Assembly: GCA_013289475.1 (NCBI GenBank)
Contig: JABCZW010000005.1
Coordinates: forward strand, 21,009 to 85,008
Length of the DNA: 64,000 nucleotides
Direction of reading: 5' to 3'
From: Bacteroidota bacterium
GTDB lineage: Bacteria > Bacteroidota > Bacteroidia > JABEUT01
In this document: piece after piece, positions 22,282 through 31,261 of the stretch
Layout: the number at the start of each line of letters is the position of its first letter
How positions within the stretch are numbered: position 1 is the first letter of the stretch
The notes under the pieces: model-generated
Databases searched by the model: none
Seen by the model: the letters and a program-made list of their open reading frames with translations, nothing else
Told to the model about the DNA's origin: nothing
Program-made: the position numbers and the translations under genes

Positions 22282-24120
22282 TTAACTTACCTTTTTAAGT
22301 TGGGGTGCAGGTGATAAAACTCCTAACACTTGTTTAATAATATTATCTGCTGTTATAGGCATTCCGTTGTAATTAAGAACAGGGATAAGTTTGTTGGCAT
22401 CTGTCCCTAATTCAATCATCATTAGGCTGCGTAATTGTGCATCACGGTTTTGCTCTACTACAAATATCCTGTCGTGCGAATTGATAAATGCTTCAACCGT
22501 TTTGTTGAAAGGGAAAGATTTCAGGCGAAGTGCATCAACCGATACTTTCTTTTCTTTCAATATATCCATTGCTTCTTCAGCAGCATACGTTGATGTGCCA
22601 AAGAAAATAATACCCGACGATGATTCATTCTTCTTCTGGTATATCTGCGGTGCAGGAACCATATCTTTTGCGGTATGCCATTTCTTAATCAGCCTGTCCA
22701 TATTGCGGGCGTACGCATCTCCGTCTTCGGTATATACTGCATATTCATCGCGCGATGTGCCACGTGTAACAAATGCACCCTTAGTTGGATGTGTACCCGG
22801 CAATGTACGGTAAGGTATACCATCACCATCCTTATCCAAGTAACGGCCAAATCTTTCAATCTTGTCAAGTTCTTCAGCGTTCAATACTTTACCTCTTTTA
22901 TACACACGCTTGTCATCCCATTCAAAAGGAGGAGAAACGTGATCGTTCATGCCAAGGTCAAGGTCGGTCATAAGCATTATCGGTGTCTGAAGCTCTTCTG
23001 CAAGGTCAAAAGCATCGGCAGTCATATCAAAACATTCCTTAGGAGTGCTTGGGAACAATAACACATGCTTGGTATCGCCATGCGAAGCATAAGCTGCTTC
23101 CATAATATCAGATTGCTGTGTGCGTGTCGGCATACCTGTCGAAGGGCCTGTACGCTGTACATCAATCAACACAGCAGGTATCTCTGCAAAATAAGCCAGG
23201 CCTAAAAATTCATTCATTAAGGAAACACCAGGGCCGCTGGTAGCAGTAAATGAACGTGCACCGTTCCAGCCTGCGCCAATAACCATACCCATAGCAGCAA
23301 GCTCATCTTCGGCCTGTACAATAGCATAGTTCTTTTTGCCTGTTTCTTTATCTATTCTAAATTCAGATGCATAATTATCAAAAGCTTCGGCAACTGATGT
23401 AGATGGTGTAATTGGGTACCATGCCACAACTGTTGCACCTGCATATACTGCACCTAAACCACAAGCTGAATTGCCATCAACCAAAATTGCATCCTTAAGT
23501 AAGTCTCGTCTTTCTAAACGAATATCGAGCGGGCATTTAAAATTGGCTTTTACATAATCAACACCCATGTTCAGGGCTTTCATATTTGGTGCCACCAGTT
23601 TTTCTTTGCCTGCAAACTGTTCTTTAAAAAGCTGTTCGAATACGCCCAGTTCAATATCTAACAATGCAGCAAGCGCACCTACATAAACAATGTTCTTAAA
23701 TAACTGGCGCTGGCGCGGATCAGTAAATTCCTTGTTGCACATTTCCATTAATGGAATGCCAATGTAATTTATATCGCTACGGATATATTCGGCATGGAGC
23801 ATTTTACTGCTGTCGTATAAAAAGTAACCGCCCGGCATTACACTTGCAACATCGCCCTTCATACTTTGCGGATTAACTGCCACCACTAAATCAATTCCTT
23901 CCCTGCGACCCAGATATCCTTTTTCGCTCACACGCACTTCGTACCATGTAGGCAAGCCCTGTATGTTCGATGGGAAAATGTTCTTGGGGGTAACGGGTAT
24001 CCCCATGCGGAAAATGGATTTGGTGAACAAAAAATTGGCGCTGGCAGAGCCTGTGCCGTTTACGTTCGCAAAACGTACTACAAAGTCGTTTACTTTACTA
24101 TTACCAGTTCTTCCTGCCAT
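22282..24120 (-). CDS. korA: 2-oxoacid:ferredoxin oxidoreductase, fused gamma-alpha subunit
   Basis: 612 residues. Residues about 10-185 are the gamma domain (VVRFANVNGTGSASANFLFT), fused to the alpha pyrimidine-binding domain beginning near 210 ('NSACGLGAVYAGATVVAWYP' then ITPSTS). The segments 'GAGWNGARSFTATSGPGVSL' and 'LAYFAEIPAVLIDVQRTGPS' are typical. The C-terminal transketolase-like part follows ('GIIFFGTSTYAAEEAMDIL'). The gamma-alpha fusion is normal for KorA in Bacteroidota. The start overlaps the upstream flavoprotein gene by 31 bases and korB follows after 1 base, so the three are translated together. Cytoplasmic. Confidence 0.93.
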   Translation of the reverse strand: MAGRTGNSKVNDFVVRFANVNGTGSASANFLFTKSIFRMGIPVTPKNIFPSNIQGLPTWYEVRVSEKGYLGRREGIDLVVAVNPQSMKGDVASVMPGGYFLYDSSKMLHAEYIRSDINYIGIPLMEMCNKEFTDPRQRQLFKNIVYVGALAALLDIELGVFEQLFKEQFAGKEKLVAPNMKALNMGVDYVKANFKCPLDIRLERRDLLKDAILVDGNSACGLGAVYAGATVVAWYPITPSTSVAEAFDNYASEFRIDKETGKKNYAIVQAEDELAAMGMVIGAGWNGARSFTATSGPGVSLMNEFLGLAYFAEIPAVLIDVQRTGPSTGMPTRTQQSDIMEAAYASHGDTKHVLLFPSTPKECFDMTADAFDLAEELQTPIMLMTDLDLGMNDHVSPPFEWDDKRVYKRGKVLNAEELDKIERFGRYLDKDGDGIPYRTLPGTHPTKGAFVTRGTSRDEYAVYTEDGDAYARNMDRLIKKWHTAKDMVPAPQIYQKKNESSSGIIFFGTSTYAAEEAMDILKEKKVSVDALRLKSFPFNKTVEAFINSHDRIFVVEQNRDAQLRSLMMIELGTDANKLIPVLNYNGMPITADNIIKQVLGVLSPAPQLKKVS

Positions 24121-25931
24121 ATCTTTCCGGCTTTTGTTACGTTATAAAAGAATTGTTGCATATCCCAGGCCGATGTAGGGCAGCGCTCTGCGCAAAGGCC
24201 GCAGTGCAGGCATACATCTTCGTCCTTTGCCATTATACGCCCGGTAGGCAATATATCTGACACATATATATCTTGTGTTTTATTTGTTGCAGGCGCTTTT
24301 AAGCGTTCGCGCAAATCGGTTTCTTCGCCATTGCTTGTAAATGTAATACACGATGTAGGGCAAACATCTACGCAGGCATCACACTCAATGCACTTGCTTT
24401 CCGAGAATACTGTTTGTATATCGCAGTTAAGACAGCGTTCAGCTTCTTTAAATCCGGTAGCTATATCAAAACCAAGTTCTACTTCTTTCTTACGGTTGGT
24501 AAGCGTTACCTTTTTATCGGCTTGCGGAACAACATAACGTAAGTCATCTACAACAGCGCTATCGTAACCCCATTCGTGAATACCCATTTTCATACTGTGC
24601 AGGTTCACCATTGGGTCAGGGCGGTCGTTCATAATATCTTTACCTATGCAACTTAAGTGCATTGATATGGCAGCCTGGTGCCCATGCGCAACTGCTGTAA
24701 TTACGTTCTTAGGGCCGAATGCAGCATCACCACCAAAGAATACTTTTTTATTGCTCGATACAAAACTCCTGTCGTTAACTACCGGCATGTTCCATTTGTC
24801 GAATTCAAGCAAATCGCGCTCAATCCATGGGAAGCTATTTTCCTGCCCCACTGCAATCAATACATCATCGGCTTCAATAAACACATCGGGTTCTCCGGTA
24901 GGCACTAACGTACGCTTTCCTTTATCATCTTTTACTGCCTTAACTTTCTGAAAGGTCATACCGGTTAACTTGCCATTCTCCACTACAAAAGATACAGGTA
25001 CATGGTTATCGATAATTGGAATATCTTCATGTTGTGCGTCTTCCTTTTCCCAAGGCGAAGCTTTCATTTCAGCAAAAGGGCTGCGCACTATTACCTTTAC
25101 CTGTTCACCACCCAGGCGGCGCGAAGTACGGCAGCAGTCCATAGCGGTGTTACCACCACCCAAAACAATTACCTTTTTACCAATTTTGCTGGTATGCTCA
25201 AATGCCACGCTGGAAAGCCAGTCGATACCAATATGGATATTTGCAGCACCTTCCTTACGGCCTTTTAAGTCAGGCAGATCACGGCCACGGGGTGCGCCTG
25301 TACCGACAAATACAGCATCGTAATGTTTATCTAATATTTCTTTTAAGCTCTTAACATAAGTATTAAAGTGCTGGTGTATGCCAAGGTCGAGGATATAATC
25401 TACTTCTTCGTTCAATACACTTTCCGGCAAGCGGAAAGAAGGAATCTGGCTGCGCATAAAACCGCCGCCAAGTTTCTGTTCGTCGTATAAATGAATTTCG
25501 TAACCCAATGGTGCAAGATCTCGTGCAACAGCCAATGAAGCAGGGCCTGCACCTATTAAGGCAACCTTTTTACCGTTTGGTTTAAAAGGGCCTTTGGGCA
25601 TAAACTTGGTTACATCGCCTTTGTTATCGGCAGCTACACGCTTCAGGCGGCAAATAGCCACCGGTTCTTTCTCAACACGGCCACGGCGGCATGCAGGCTC
25701 ACAAGGGCGGTCGCAAGTACGGCCCAATACTCCCGGAAACACATTCGAATCCCAGTTTATCATATAGGCCTCGTCGTACTTTTGTTCGGCTATAAGCCTG
25801 ATGTATTCGGGTACCGGGGTATGCGCAGGACAAGCGTACTGGCAATCTACTACCTTATGGAAGTATTCCGGGTTTTTAATATCTGTTGGTTTCACGCGCT
25901 GGGATTCTTTCGTTAATTGTTTATCCTCCAA
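24090..25931 (-). CDS. GltD-like FAD/NAD(P)H oxidoreductase with C-terminal ferredoxin domains
   Basis: 613 residues. An N-terminal Fe-S domain carries cysteines in 'DCQYACPAHTPV' and 'GRTCDRPCEPACRRG', as in glutamate synthase small subunits. The FAD site is 'VALIGAGPASLAVARDLAPL' and the NAD(P)H site is 'VIVLGGGNTAMDCCRTS'. Unlike plain GltD, the C-terminus adds two 4Fe-4S motifs, 'CIECDACVDVCP' and 'CLHCGLCAERCP'. As the first gene before korA-korB it probably moves electrons between the Kor ferredoxin and NAD(P)H; this role is inferred from context. No glutamate synthase large subunit is present nearby. Confidence 0.9.
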   Translation of the reverse strand: MEDKQLTKESQRVKPTDIKNPEYFHKVVDCQYACPAHTPVPEYIRLIAEQKYDEAYMINWDSNVFPGVLGRTCDRPCEPACRRGRVEKEPVAICRLKRVAADNKGDVTKFMPKGPFKPNGKKVALIGAGPASLAVARDLAPLGYEIHLYDEQKLGGGFMRSQIPSFRLPESVLNEEVDYILDLGIHQHFNTYVKSLKEILDKHYDAVFVGTGAPRGRDLPDLKGRKEGAANIHIGIDWLSSVAFEHTSKIGKKVIVLGGGNTAMDCCRTSRRLGGEQVKVIVRSPFAEMKASPWEKEDAQHEDIPIIDNHVPVSFVVENGKLTGMTFQKVKAVKDDKGKRTLVPTGEPDVFIEADDVLIAVGQENSFPWIERDLLEFDKWNMPVVNDRSFVSSNKKVFFGGDAAFGPKNVITAVAHGHQAAISMHLSCIGKDIMNDRPDPMVNLHSMKMGIHEWGYDSAVVDDLRYVVPQADKKVTLTNRKKEVELGFDIATGFKEAERCLNCDIQTVFSESKCIECDACVDVCPTSCITFTSNGEETDLRERLKAPATNKTQDIYVSDILPTGRIMAKDEDVCLHCGLCAERCPTSAWDMQQFFYNVTKAGKIWQEELVIVK

Positions 25932-25944
25932 AAAATGATAGTGG

Positions 25945-25952
25945 CAAATGTA
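25945..25952 (-). promoter_or_regulatory. Candidate -7 box for the flavoprotein-korA-korB operon
   Basis: CAAATGTA on the + strand reads TACATTTG on the - strand (TAnnTTTG), 13 bases before the start codon at 25931. No convincing -33 box is seen. Confidence 0.45.
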
Positions 25953-26029
25953 GTAATTTGTACATAGTATTACCTATTGAATAAGGGGAAATTGCAAACA
26001 GGATATTGACCGTACTCCTTGTTTGCCCG

Positions 26030-26095
26030 AAACCCCTAAAGGGGCTTGGAAACAATAACACTAAAACTAAACAGTTAAAGCCCCTTTAGGGGTTT
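26030..26095. repeat. Intergenic palindromic repeat (CCCCTAAAGGGG type)
   Basis: Perfect 18-base inverted arms, AAACCCCTAAAGGGGCTT (26030-26047) and AAGCCCCTTTAGGGGTTT (26078-26095), around a 30-base A-rich loop. Each arm is itself partly palindromic. A related sequence lies inside the gene at 26711 (27921-27950). It could act as a bidirectional hairpin between the divergent Kor operon and the TPR gene, but it looks like a dispersed repeat. Confidence 0.75.
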
Positions 26096-26136
26096 GGGGC
26101 TGAATTGAGTAATAACTGGTAGTATTATTTTTTTAC

Positions 26137-26144
26137 TAAATTCG
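26137..26144 (+). promoter_or_regulatory. Candidate -7 box for the TPR gene
   Basis: TAAATTCG fits the TAnnTTcG variant seen elsewhere in the window and lies 21 bases before the ATG at 26166. There is no clear -33 box. Confidence 0.4.
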
Positions 26145-26165
26145 TCACTCTAAAATTCATCTGTC

Positions 26166-26672
26166 ATGGAAGAAACAGTAAGGATACGACTGGAAAGCAT
26201 GTTCCAGGAAGCTGACCGCCTCTTGAACGAGAAGGCTATTGCCGAAGGGTTTAACATGTTACAATCTATTATACAGGAAGCCCCTGGATTTGGTAAAGCG
26301 TACAACCACCTCGGGTGGATATATGAATCACAGTACAAGGATTATGTAAATGCTGAAAAGCAATACAAACTGGCATTAGAAAATGCACCCGAATACCATG
26401 CTACTTATTATAACTATGCCATTGTATTGTCTATACTCCAGCGTTGGGATGACCTTACAAACCTGTTGAATAAAGGACTCACCGTACCCGGTGTAAACAA
26501 AGGCACATTGCACAATGAGTTTGGTATTATGTACGAAACACAGGGCAAGTTCCAGCAAGCTATTGAAGCTTATAAGAAATACGCCCAAACTACTTTAGTA
26601 AATAAGCAGTTAGATACAGCCAAGGAATCTATTGAGCGCTGCAAGAAGAAGCTGGAGATACAGAACCTGTAG
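26166..26672 (+). CDS. Cytoplasmic TPR protein
   Basis: 168 residues with no signal peptide. At least three tetratricopeptide-like units are visible: 'AYNHLGWIYESQYKDYVNAE', 'ATYYNYAIVLSILQRWDDLT' and 'LHNEFGIMYETQGKFQQAIE'. The whole protein is helical and charged, suited to a protein-protein contact role. The partner is unknown. The next gene begins 38 bases later with its own signal peptide, so the two are not obviously linked in function. Confidence 0.88.
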   Translation: MEETVRIRLESMFQEADRLLNEKAIAEGFNMLQSIIQEAPGFGKAYNHLGWIYESQYKDYVNAEKQYKLALENAPEYHATYYNYAIVLSILQRWDDLTNLLNKGLTVPGVNKGTLHNEFGIMYETQGKFQQAIEAYKKYAQTTLVNKQLDTAKESIERCKKKLEIQNL

Positions 26673-26710
26673 TATTCACTTTGGCCCAAATTTTGCTTAC
26701 ATTTACCACT

Positions 26711-28057
26711 ATGAAGCAAGTAAACAAAGTCTGTTTAAGCCTATTAGTTTTACTTCCTTTATCTATTGCCGCTAATGCGCAGTGGTATAGGTTAAAAAAC
26801 TATCCTAATCTCAATTCGGGTGGTGATACTAATATTTATACAAGTTCCCCCTACTTACCTTATGTGGCAGGTAATGGAGTTATTTTATATGGAGCCATTG
26901 CGCATTCCGTTTACTTTGGTCATAGTGGTGATGAAACACTTATGGAATCAAAGAATGATTTGGATTCTTGTAAATATGTTTATAGTAATGGAGGTATAGG
27001 TCCTGGCAATATTTATTCTATAGCTTCAAAAAACGATTCAACCATCTGTTTTGTTTATACCAATTCCGATTATATAGGGACTTTGCTTGTACACTCAAAC
27101 ACAAATTTCCACCCCACTCCTAAACGTATTGAAATAAATCAACCTGCCGGTGGTTACGGTAGTACAATGCCTTCTTGTTTTTCAGATAATTATATATACA
27201 TGTCAACCTTAATTAGTTACTTACCTATTGATAGTATCGTTCTATACCGTATCACTATAGCAAATGATTCTATTAAAAGATATGTAACAATGAAATATAG
27301 AAGCCCTGTTCAATTACATTTCACGTCTGATAGTACCGGTTTTATGCTTTGCACTTATGTAACTGACTCAGCCAAAAGTGCTTTAGTCAAAACATCAGAT
27401 TCAGGAAAAACATGGAGAAATAGTTTTTTAGATTCTTCGCACATTATTAAAGGATTCTGTTTCCCTACCCCAAGTATTGGCTACCTGACCGAGAATAATG
27501 GCAATATTTATAAGACTATAGATGCAGGGAATACCTGGATTCAACTAACAAGTCCAACTACTATGACTTTAAACTGTGTAAGCTTTAGCAATGGTACAAA
27601 TGGGTACATAGGTGGGAAAGCCGGTATACTATATAAAACTACTGATGGCGGTACCAGTTGGACCAAGGAAATAAGTGGCGACCCAAACTCCATTACTTCG
27701 CTTTATACATTTGATACTGTTGCCTATTTTATAGATACCAATTACAATATCTATAAAAATGAGAAGCCAATGAGCATTGAAAGTATACAAGCAAATAGAA
27801 TTGAGGCAAGGGCTTTCCCGAATCCGAACAACAATGGAGTATTCTCCATTGAGTTAAAAGTGAATAGTGAAAAGTTTAAAGTGGAGGTGTATACTGTATT
27901 AGGGGAAGAAGTTTATTCAGCCTCTTTGCCCCAAACCCCTAAAGAGGCTTTGCGCAAGATTGATTTAGGCAGTCAGCCTACAGGCATTTATTTGTACAGA
28001 ATTATTTCAGAAAAAGGAGATTTTATTGCAAGCGGCAAGCTGATAATTCAGAAATAG
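26711..28057 (+). CDS. Secreted YCF48/BNR-type protein with T9SS type A sorting domain
   Basis: 448 residues from the ATG at 26711 (the frame also opens at a TTG at 26681, which would put 10 residues before the signal peptide). Signal peptide MKQVNKVCLSLLVLLPLSIA, cleaved near NAQ. Three Asp-box motifs are seen in the second half (KTSDSGKTW, KTIDAGNTW, KTTDGGTSW), as in YCF48-like propellers; the first half is more divergent. The C-terminal 85 residues, from FPNPNNNGVF to GKLIIQK, form a T9SS sorting domain. Its loop after GEEVYS is replaced by a palindromic repeat coding 'SLPQTPKEALRK'. It is related in type to the gene at 723. The ligand is unknown. Confidence 0.87.
   Translation: MKQVNKVCLSLLVLLPLSIAANAQWYRLKNYPNLNSGGDTNIYTSSPYLPYVAGNGVILYGAIAHSVYFGHSGDETLMESKNDLDSCKYVYSNGGIGPGNIYSIASKNDSTICFVYTNSDYIGTLLVHSNTNFHPTPKRIEINQPAGGYGSTMPSCFSDNYIYMSTLISYLPIDSIVLYRITIANDSIKRYVTMKYRSPVQLHFTSDSTGFMLCTYVTDSAKSALVKTSDSGKTWRNSFLDSSHIIKGFCFPTPSIGYLTENNGNIYKTIDAGNTWIQLTSPTTMTLNCVSFSNGTNGYIGGKAGILYKTTDGGTSWTKEISGDPNSITSLYTFDTVAYFIDTNYNIYKNEKPMSIESIQANRIEARAFPNPNNNGVFSIELKVNSEKFKVEVYTVLGEEVYSASLPQTPKEALRKIDLGSQPTGIYLYRIISEKGDFIASGKLIIQK
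27921..27950. repeat. Palindromic repeat fragment inside a T9SS sorting domain
   Basis: CCTCTTT at 27921-27927 pairs with AAAGAGG at 27941-27947 around GCCCCAAACCCCT. The core CCCCAAACCCCTAAAG is the complement-related form of the intergenic palindrome at 26030-26095. It stays in frame within the host gene. Confidence 0.7.
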
Positions 28058-28151
28058 CCGCATAAGTACACACCCAATTAACGTAACCTTAACACTGGGG
28101 TTCCTTATTTTCAGGGCATTGAAGGGATATTTGCAGCAAAAATAATTCCCT

Positions 28152-29165
28152 ATGAAAAAAATTTACTTATTACTTTCCTTTACTGCATTTACGCTAGCAG
28201 CTAATGCACAGGCACCTACACCTTATGTATTGTCAGGTACCACTTACACACAAAATTTCGACACCATTGGAACTGCCCTACCTAAAGGATGGGCTTGTTA
28301 CTATAGTGCAACAAGCGCAAGCCTTGGAACTGCCTTTACCTGGTCAGGCTCGCCCAATTTTGGCGCTTATTTCGATACTACAGATTGTCCTTCGGATGTT
28401 TTCGGCCATGGCTTTAAAAACAGCGCTTCCGCCGATAACGGTATTGCAAACGCTACCGCTACCTGTACAGCACAAGCTGCTTTAACAAACAGGGCATTTG
28501 GTGTTCGCCAGTCTTCTGCCGCCGGTTATGATCCTGGCATTTCGTTTGTATTTGAATTAGCCAATACAACAAACATATCTAACATTGCTTTGGGTTTTAA
28601 ACTGCAGGGCTTAGATATAAGAAGTACCCGTACTACTGCATGGACAGTAGATTATGGAATTGGTGCTTCTCCCACATCTTTCATTGTTCAAGCCCCTGTT
28701 ACAGGTTATATGTCTACCGGTAATGCCAAGTTTACCGATACTACCGTTGCTTTTCTTTTAGATGCAGGTGCAAGCAACCAAAGCCAACCGGTTTGGATAC
28801 GCATTTCGAGCCTTGCCAAAACATCGGGCTCGGGCAGCCGCACAACATCTGCGATTGATGATTTTAACATGACATATACCAATGTAAACAGTGTTCTTTC
28901 CGTTAACGGACCAGTATTGGGACTTAAGGTTATGGGTGCTGCAACATCTAATAATATTACTTTAGCCTACAATGTTGCAAAAGAAGGCCAATACAGTTTA
29001 AACATTTGCGATATTACCGGCCGTATAGTGCTCAGCAAACAAGTTGAACTTGCACCCGGTGGCAGTAATATTGTTTTAAATGGATTGAACCTTAATTCAG
29101 GTATTTATATTGCCAGGATAACAAACAATTCTTCTTCAGGTACTGCTAAGGTTGTAGTTCAATAA
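28152..29165 (+). CDS. Secreted beta-sandwich protein with T9SS type A sorting domain
   Basis: 337 residues. Signal peptide MKKIYLLLSFTAFTLAANAQ. The body starts 'YTQNFDTIGTALPKGWACYY' and ends '...SAIDDFNMTYTN', the layout of the jelly-roll heads found on many Bacteroidota secreted proteins. The head of the giant protein at 31262 begins and ends similarly (YTQDFGTANIPSW; MAIDNVSVTVN). The last 80 residues (LSVNGPVLGLKVM...GIYIARITNN) form a T9SS sorting domain. The binding target is unknown. A strong terminator follows. Confidence 0.82.
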   Translation: MKKIYLLLSFTAFTLAANAQAPTPYVLSGTTYTQNFDTIGTALPKGWACYYSATSASLGTAFTWSGSPNFGAYFDTTDCPSDVFGHGFKNSASADNGIANATATCTAQAALTNRAFGVRQSSAAGYDPGISFVFELANTTNISNIALGFKLQGLDIRSTRTTAWTVDYGIGASPTSFIVQAPVTGYMSTGNAKFTDTTVAFLLDAGASNQSQPVWIRISSLAKTSGSGSRTTSAIDDFNMTYTNVNSVLSVNGPVLGLKVMGAATSNNITLAYNVAKEGQYSLNICDITGRIVLSKQVELAPGGSNIVLNGLNLNSGIYIARITNNSSSGTAKVVVQ

Positions 29166-29193
29166 AACTATTTTTATAGATAGTGTACTTTTG

Positions 29194-29225
29194 ACAAAAG
29201 CGGGTTTAGGCCCGCTTTTGTTTTA
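29194..29225 (+). terminator. Rho-independent terminator after the gene at 28152
   Basis: Perfect 11-base arms ACAAAAGCGGG (29194-29204) and CCCGCTTTTGT (29211-29221) around TTTAGG, followed by more T residues. Confidence 0.85.
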
Positions 29226-29365
29226 AACAATTGCATCAATAGTAATGATACAATGCATTGGTTTTCAAAACAATTAACCATACAGCATTTTAATTTAACA
29301 CTCTGTTAATATTGCTTTGGATTGATTTTCCAATCTTAGTAGGAAGAAACCCTAAAACCTGCAGC

Positions 29366-29563
29366 ATGAAAACTCACGAATTCATAGACAAGCTTTCTAC
29401 TATGCCATTAGAAACAGATAAAAACCGGGTTTACGTAGAAAGAGGCATACAATTAATAGAATGGGAAAAGCCTGAGTTGTCGGCAGAAGAAAAAAACAAA
29501 CTAGAGCAACTTAAAACATCCATTGCTAATAGTGGCAAAAGTGGTACGCCCCTGAAGAGCTAA
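29366..29563 (+). CDS. Small charged hypothetical protein
   Basis: 65 residues from the ATG at 29366; a TTG at 29312 in the same frame would add 18 residues of non-typical sequence. The product is soluble, with an acidic/basic helix (ELSAEEKNKLEQLKTSIANS) and no recognised family. A 144-base gap separates it from the terminator upstream, and its stop lies 12 bases from the stop of the convergent phospholipase-like gene. Evidence rests on composition and position. Confidence 0.55.
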   Translation: MKTHEFIDKLSTMPLETDKNRVYVERGIQLIEWEKPELSAEEKNKLEQLKTSIANSGKSGTPLKS

Positions 29564-29575
29564 TCTCCTCCCAAA

Positions 29576-31078
29576 TTACTGTTTTATAAATTTACCGGTA
29601 AACTCCCTGTTATTATTAGTAGTAACACGAATTAAATATATACCGGAAGGTAAAGTATTAAGATCAATTGTATTAACATACTGCGCATCGAGCATGCCCG
29701 ATAAAAGCATTTGTCCCATTGCACTATAAATGCCATACTTTTCTTCGGTACCGGGTGTATTAAGTATAACTTTCAAACTATTACTTGCAGGATTAGGGAA
29801 TAAGGTCACCTGTTCTTTACTTACTGCTTCGTTTATTCCCAAGGGGGCCGATTTACAAACCTGTGTAAGATTAATAGCCGAACCGGCCGCAGTAGACACT
29901 GCTAAAAAATCGGCATGAAATGCCTGGTAATACTGGTTGGCAACAGATGAGTCGTGAACAATTACAGTGTTTTCATCGTTTACAGTTTCAGCAGAAGAGC
30001 TCCAGTTATGTGAACCCGTTAAAACAATAGGATCGGCTGCCATATCACAAGGGTCAACAAGCATGTATTTACTGTGGCATATACCATTAGAGTAATACCC
30101 GGGCAGGCCTTTATAAACTAAAAGATTAGAACCCATAGTGCCGCTTAATGTAGTATAGGGCGAATAGCTTGTGCTTGCCTGGTCCATTATGCCATATACT
30201 TTAATGCTTCCACTTTTTGCATCGGTAGATAATTGGGCATCATCGGTTGCGTAAGTAAAAGTGAACATTTCAAAATCAATCTCTGTTTTTGCCAGTTTTT
30301 CAACTGAAACTATATGATTACTTGTTGAATCATCTGCCTGCGGGCTAAACCACAACTCAACCAAATGCCCATCTATAAGAAAGCCATGTTTTGACTTATT
30401 ATGTTTCTTAGCTCCAAATACTGCTTTAGATGAATTGGCCGAACCACCCTCAACTGTATCACCCCACATCTGGTTAAACTCTGCAAGGTAACCATGTGCC
30501 AATGCAGAGTCCTGGAAAATAATTACGTTGTTAATGTCTTTATCAATCTGGCCGGGCTCCCAGTTCATACACCCTGTCCATACAATAGGGTCGCTTACTT
30601 TTGTAGAACGCCCATCAATAACCATAAATTTATCATGCATAATACCACTAACATCGGTTCTGGCAAAAGTTGGTATAGCTTTATTTATCAATGCCAATCC
30701 ATAGTTTGGTGTAATGGCATTTACAAATCCTTTCGATGAGTCGGTAGGGTTACTTAGCCACCTTATTTTTACGCCACGGGTATGCGCATTATTAATTGCA
30801 GTGTGTATTGGAGGAACGTAACCGCCTTCATACCAAGTGCTATCTTCAACATAGTCATATAAAGCTATATCAATACTGTATTTTGCCCTGTTAATGTAAG
30901 CAATCAGGGTATCGCCTGCAGCACGTATAAGTGCCTTTGCCTTGTTGTTCGGCCTTGCAAAAGTAGTATCTACCGGGTGGGTAGAATATACTACAATATG
31001 ATGATTGGGGCCAAAGACCTGTGCGCCGGCAACCAGGTAAATAAAAAACGCCAGAAGGAGTGTAACTGTTTTTTTCAT
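29576..31078 (-). CDS. Secreted phospholipase D-like protein with T9SS type A sorting domain
   Basis: 500 residues. Signal peptide MKKTVTLLLAFFIYLVAGAQ. Two PLD (HKD) half-sites are visible. The first is 'MHDKFMVIDGRS' (His148, Lys150, Asp155) with 'WTGCMNWEPG' after it. The second is 'CHSKYMLVDPCD' (His335, Lys337, Asp342) with 'LTGSHNWSSSAE'. Each half carries the usual downstream Gly/Ser-Asn-Trp motif, so the active site looks complete. PLD-fold enzymes act on phosphodiesters, such as phospholipids or nucleic acids. The C-terminal 80 residues (LFPNPASNSLKVIL...GIYLIRVTTNN...GKFIKQ) direct T9SS export, so it should act outside the cell. Confidence 0.9.
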   Translation of the reverse strand: MKKTVTLLLAFFIYLVAGAQVFGPNHHIVVYSTHPVDTTFARPNNKAKALIRAAGDTLIAYINRAKYSIDIALYDYVEDSTWYEGGYVPPIHTAINNAHTRGVKIRWLSNPTDSSKGFVNAITPNYGLALINKAIPTFARTDVSGIMHDKFMVIDGRSTKVSDPIVWTGCMNWEPGQIDKDINNVIIFQDSALAHGYLAEFNQMWGDTVEGGSANSSKAVFGAKKHNKSKHGFLIDGHLVELWFSPQADDSTSNHIVSVEKLAKTEIDFEMFTFTYATDDAQLSTDAKSGSIKVYGIMDQASTSYSPYTTLSGTMGSNLLVYKGLPGYYSNGICHSKYMLVDPCDMAADPIVLTGSHNWSSSAETVNDENTVIVHDSSVANQYYQAFHADFLAVSTAAGSAINLTQVCKSAPLGINEAVSKEQVTLFPNPASNSLKVILNTPGTEEKYGIYSAMGQMLLSGMLDAQYVNTIDLNTLPSGIYLIRVTTNNNREFTGKFIKQ

Positions 31079-31261
31079 AAAAGTAGAATTAATGTTACCC
31101 TTTACTATGCAACAAATTCAGAGCAGGGGCTACAATTTTACTTAGAAAAAAACAAAGAAATCGTTTTCCAACTTTACTAAATTATTAATTATACGGAGGG
31201 AAAAGCATACCCCCTGGCCATTCTATATTGCAGGGCTTACATTATCTTCAATGCCAGTCAC

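Noticed and set aside
22391..25323. Several + strand frames of 60-140 codons opposite the Kor operon
   Set aside because: They are antisense to three strongly conserved enzyme genes and show no family features.
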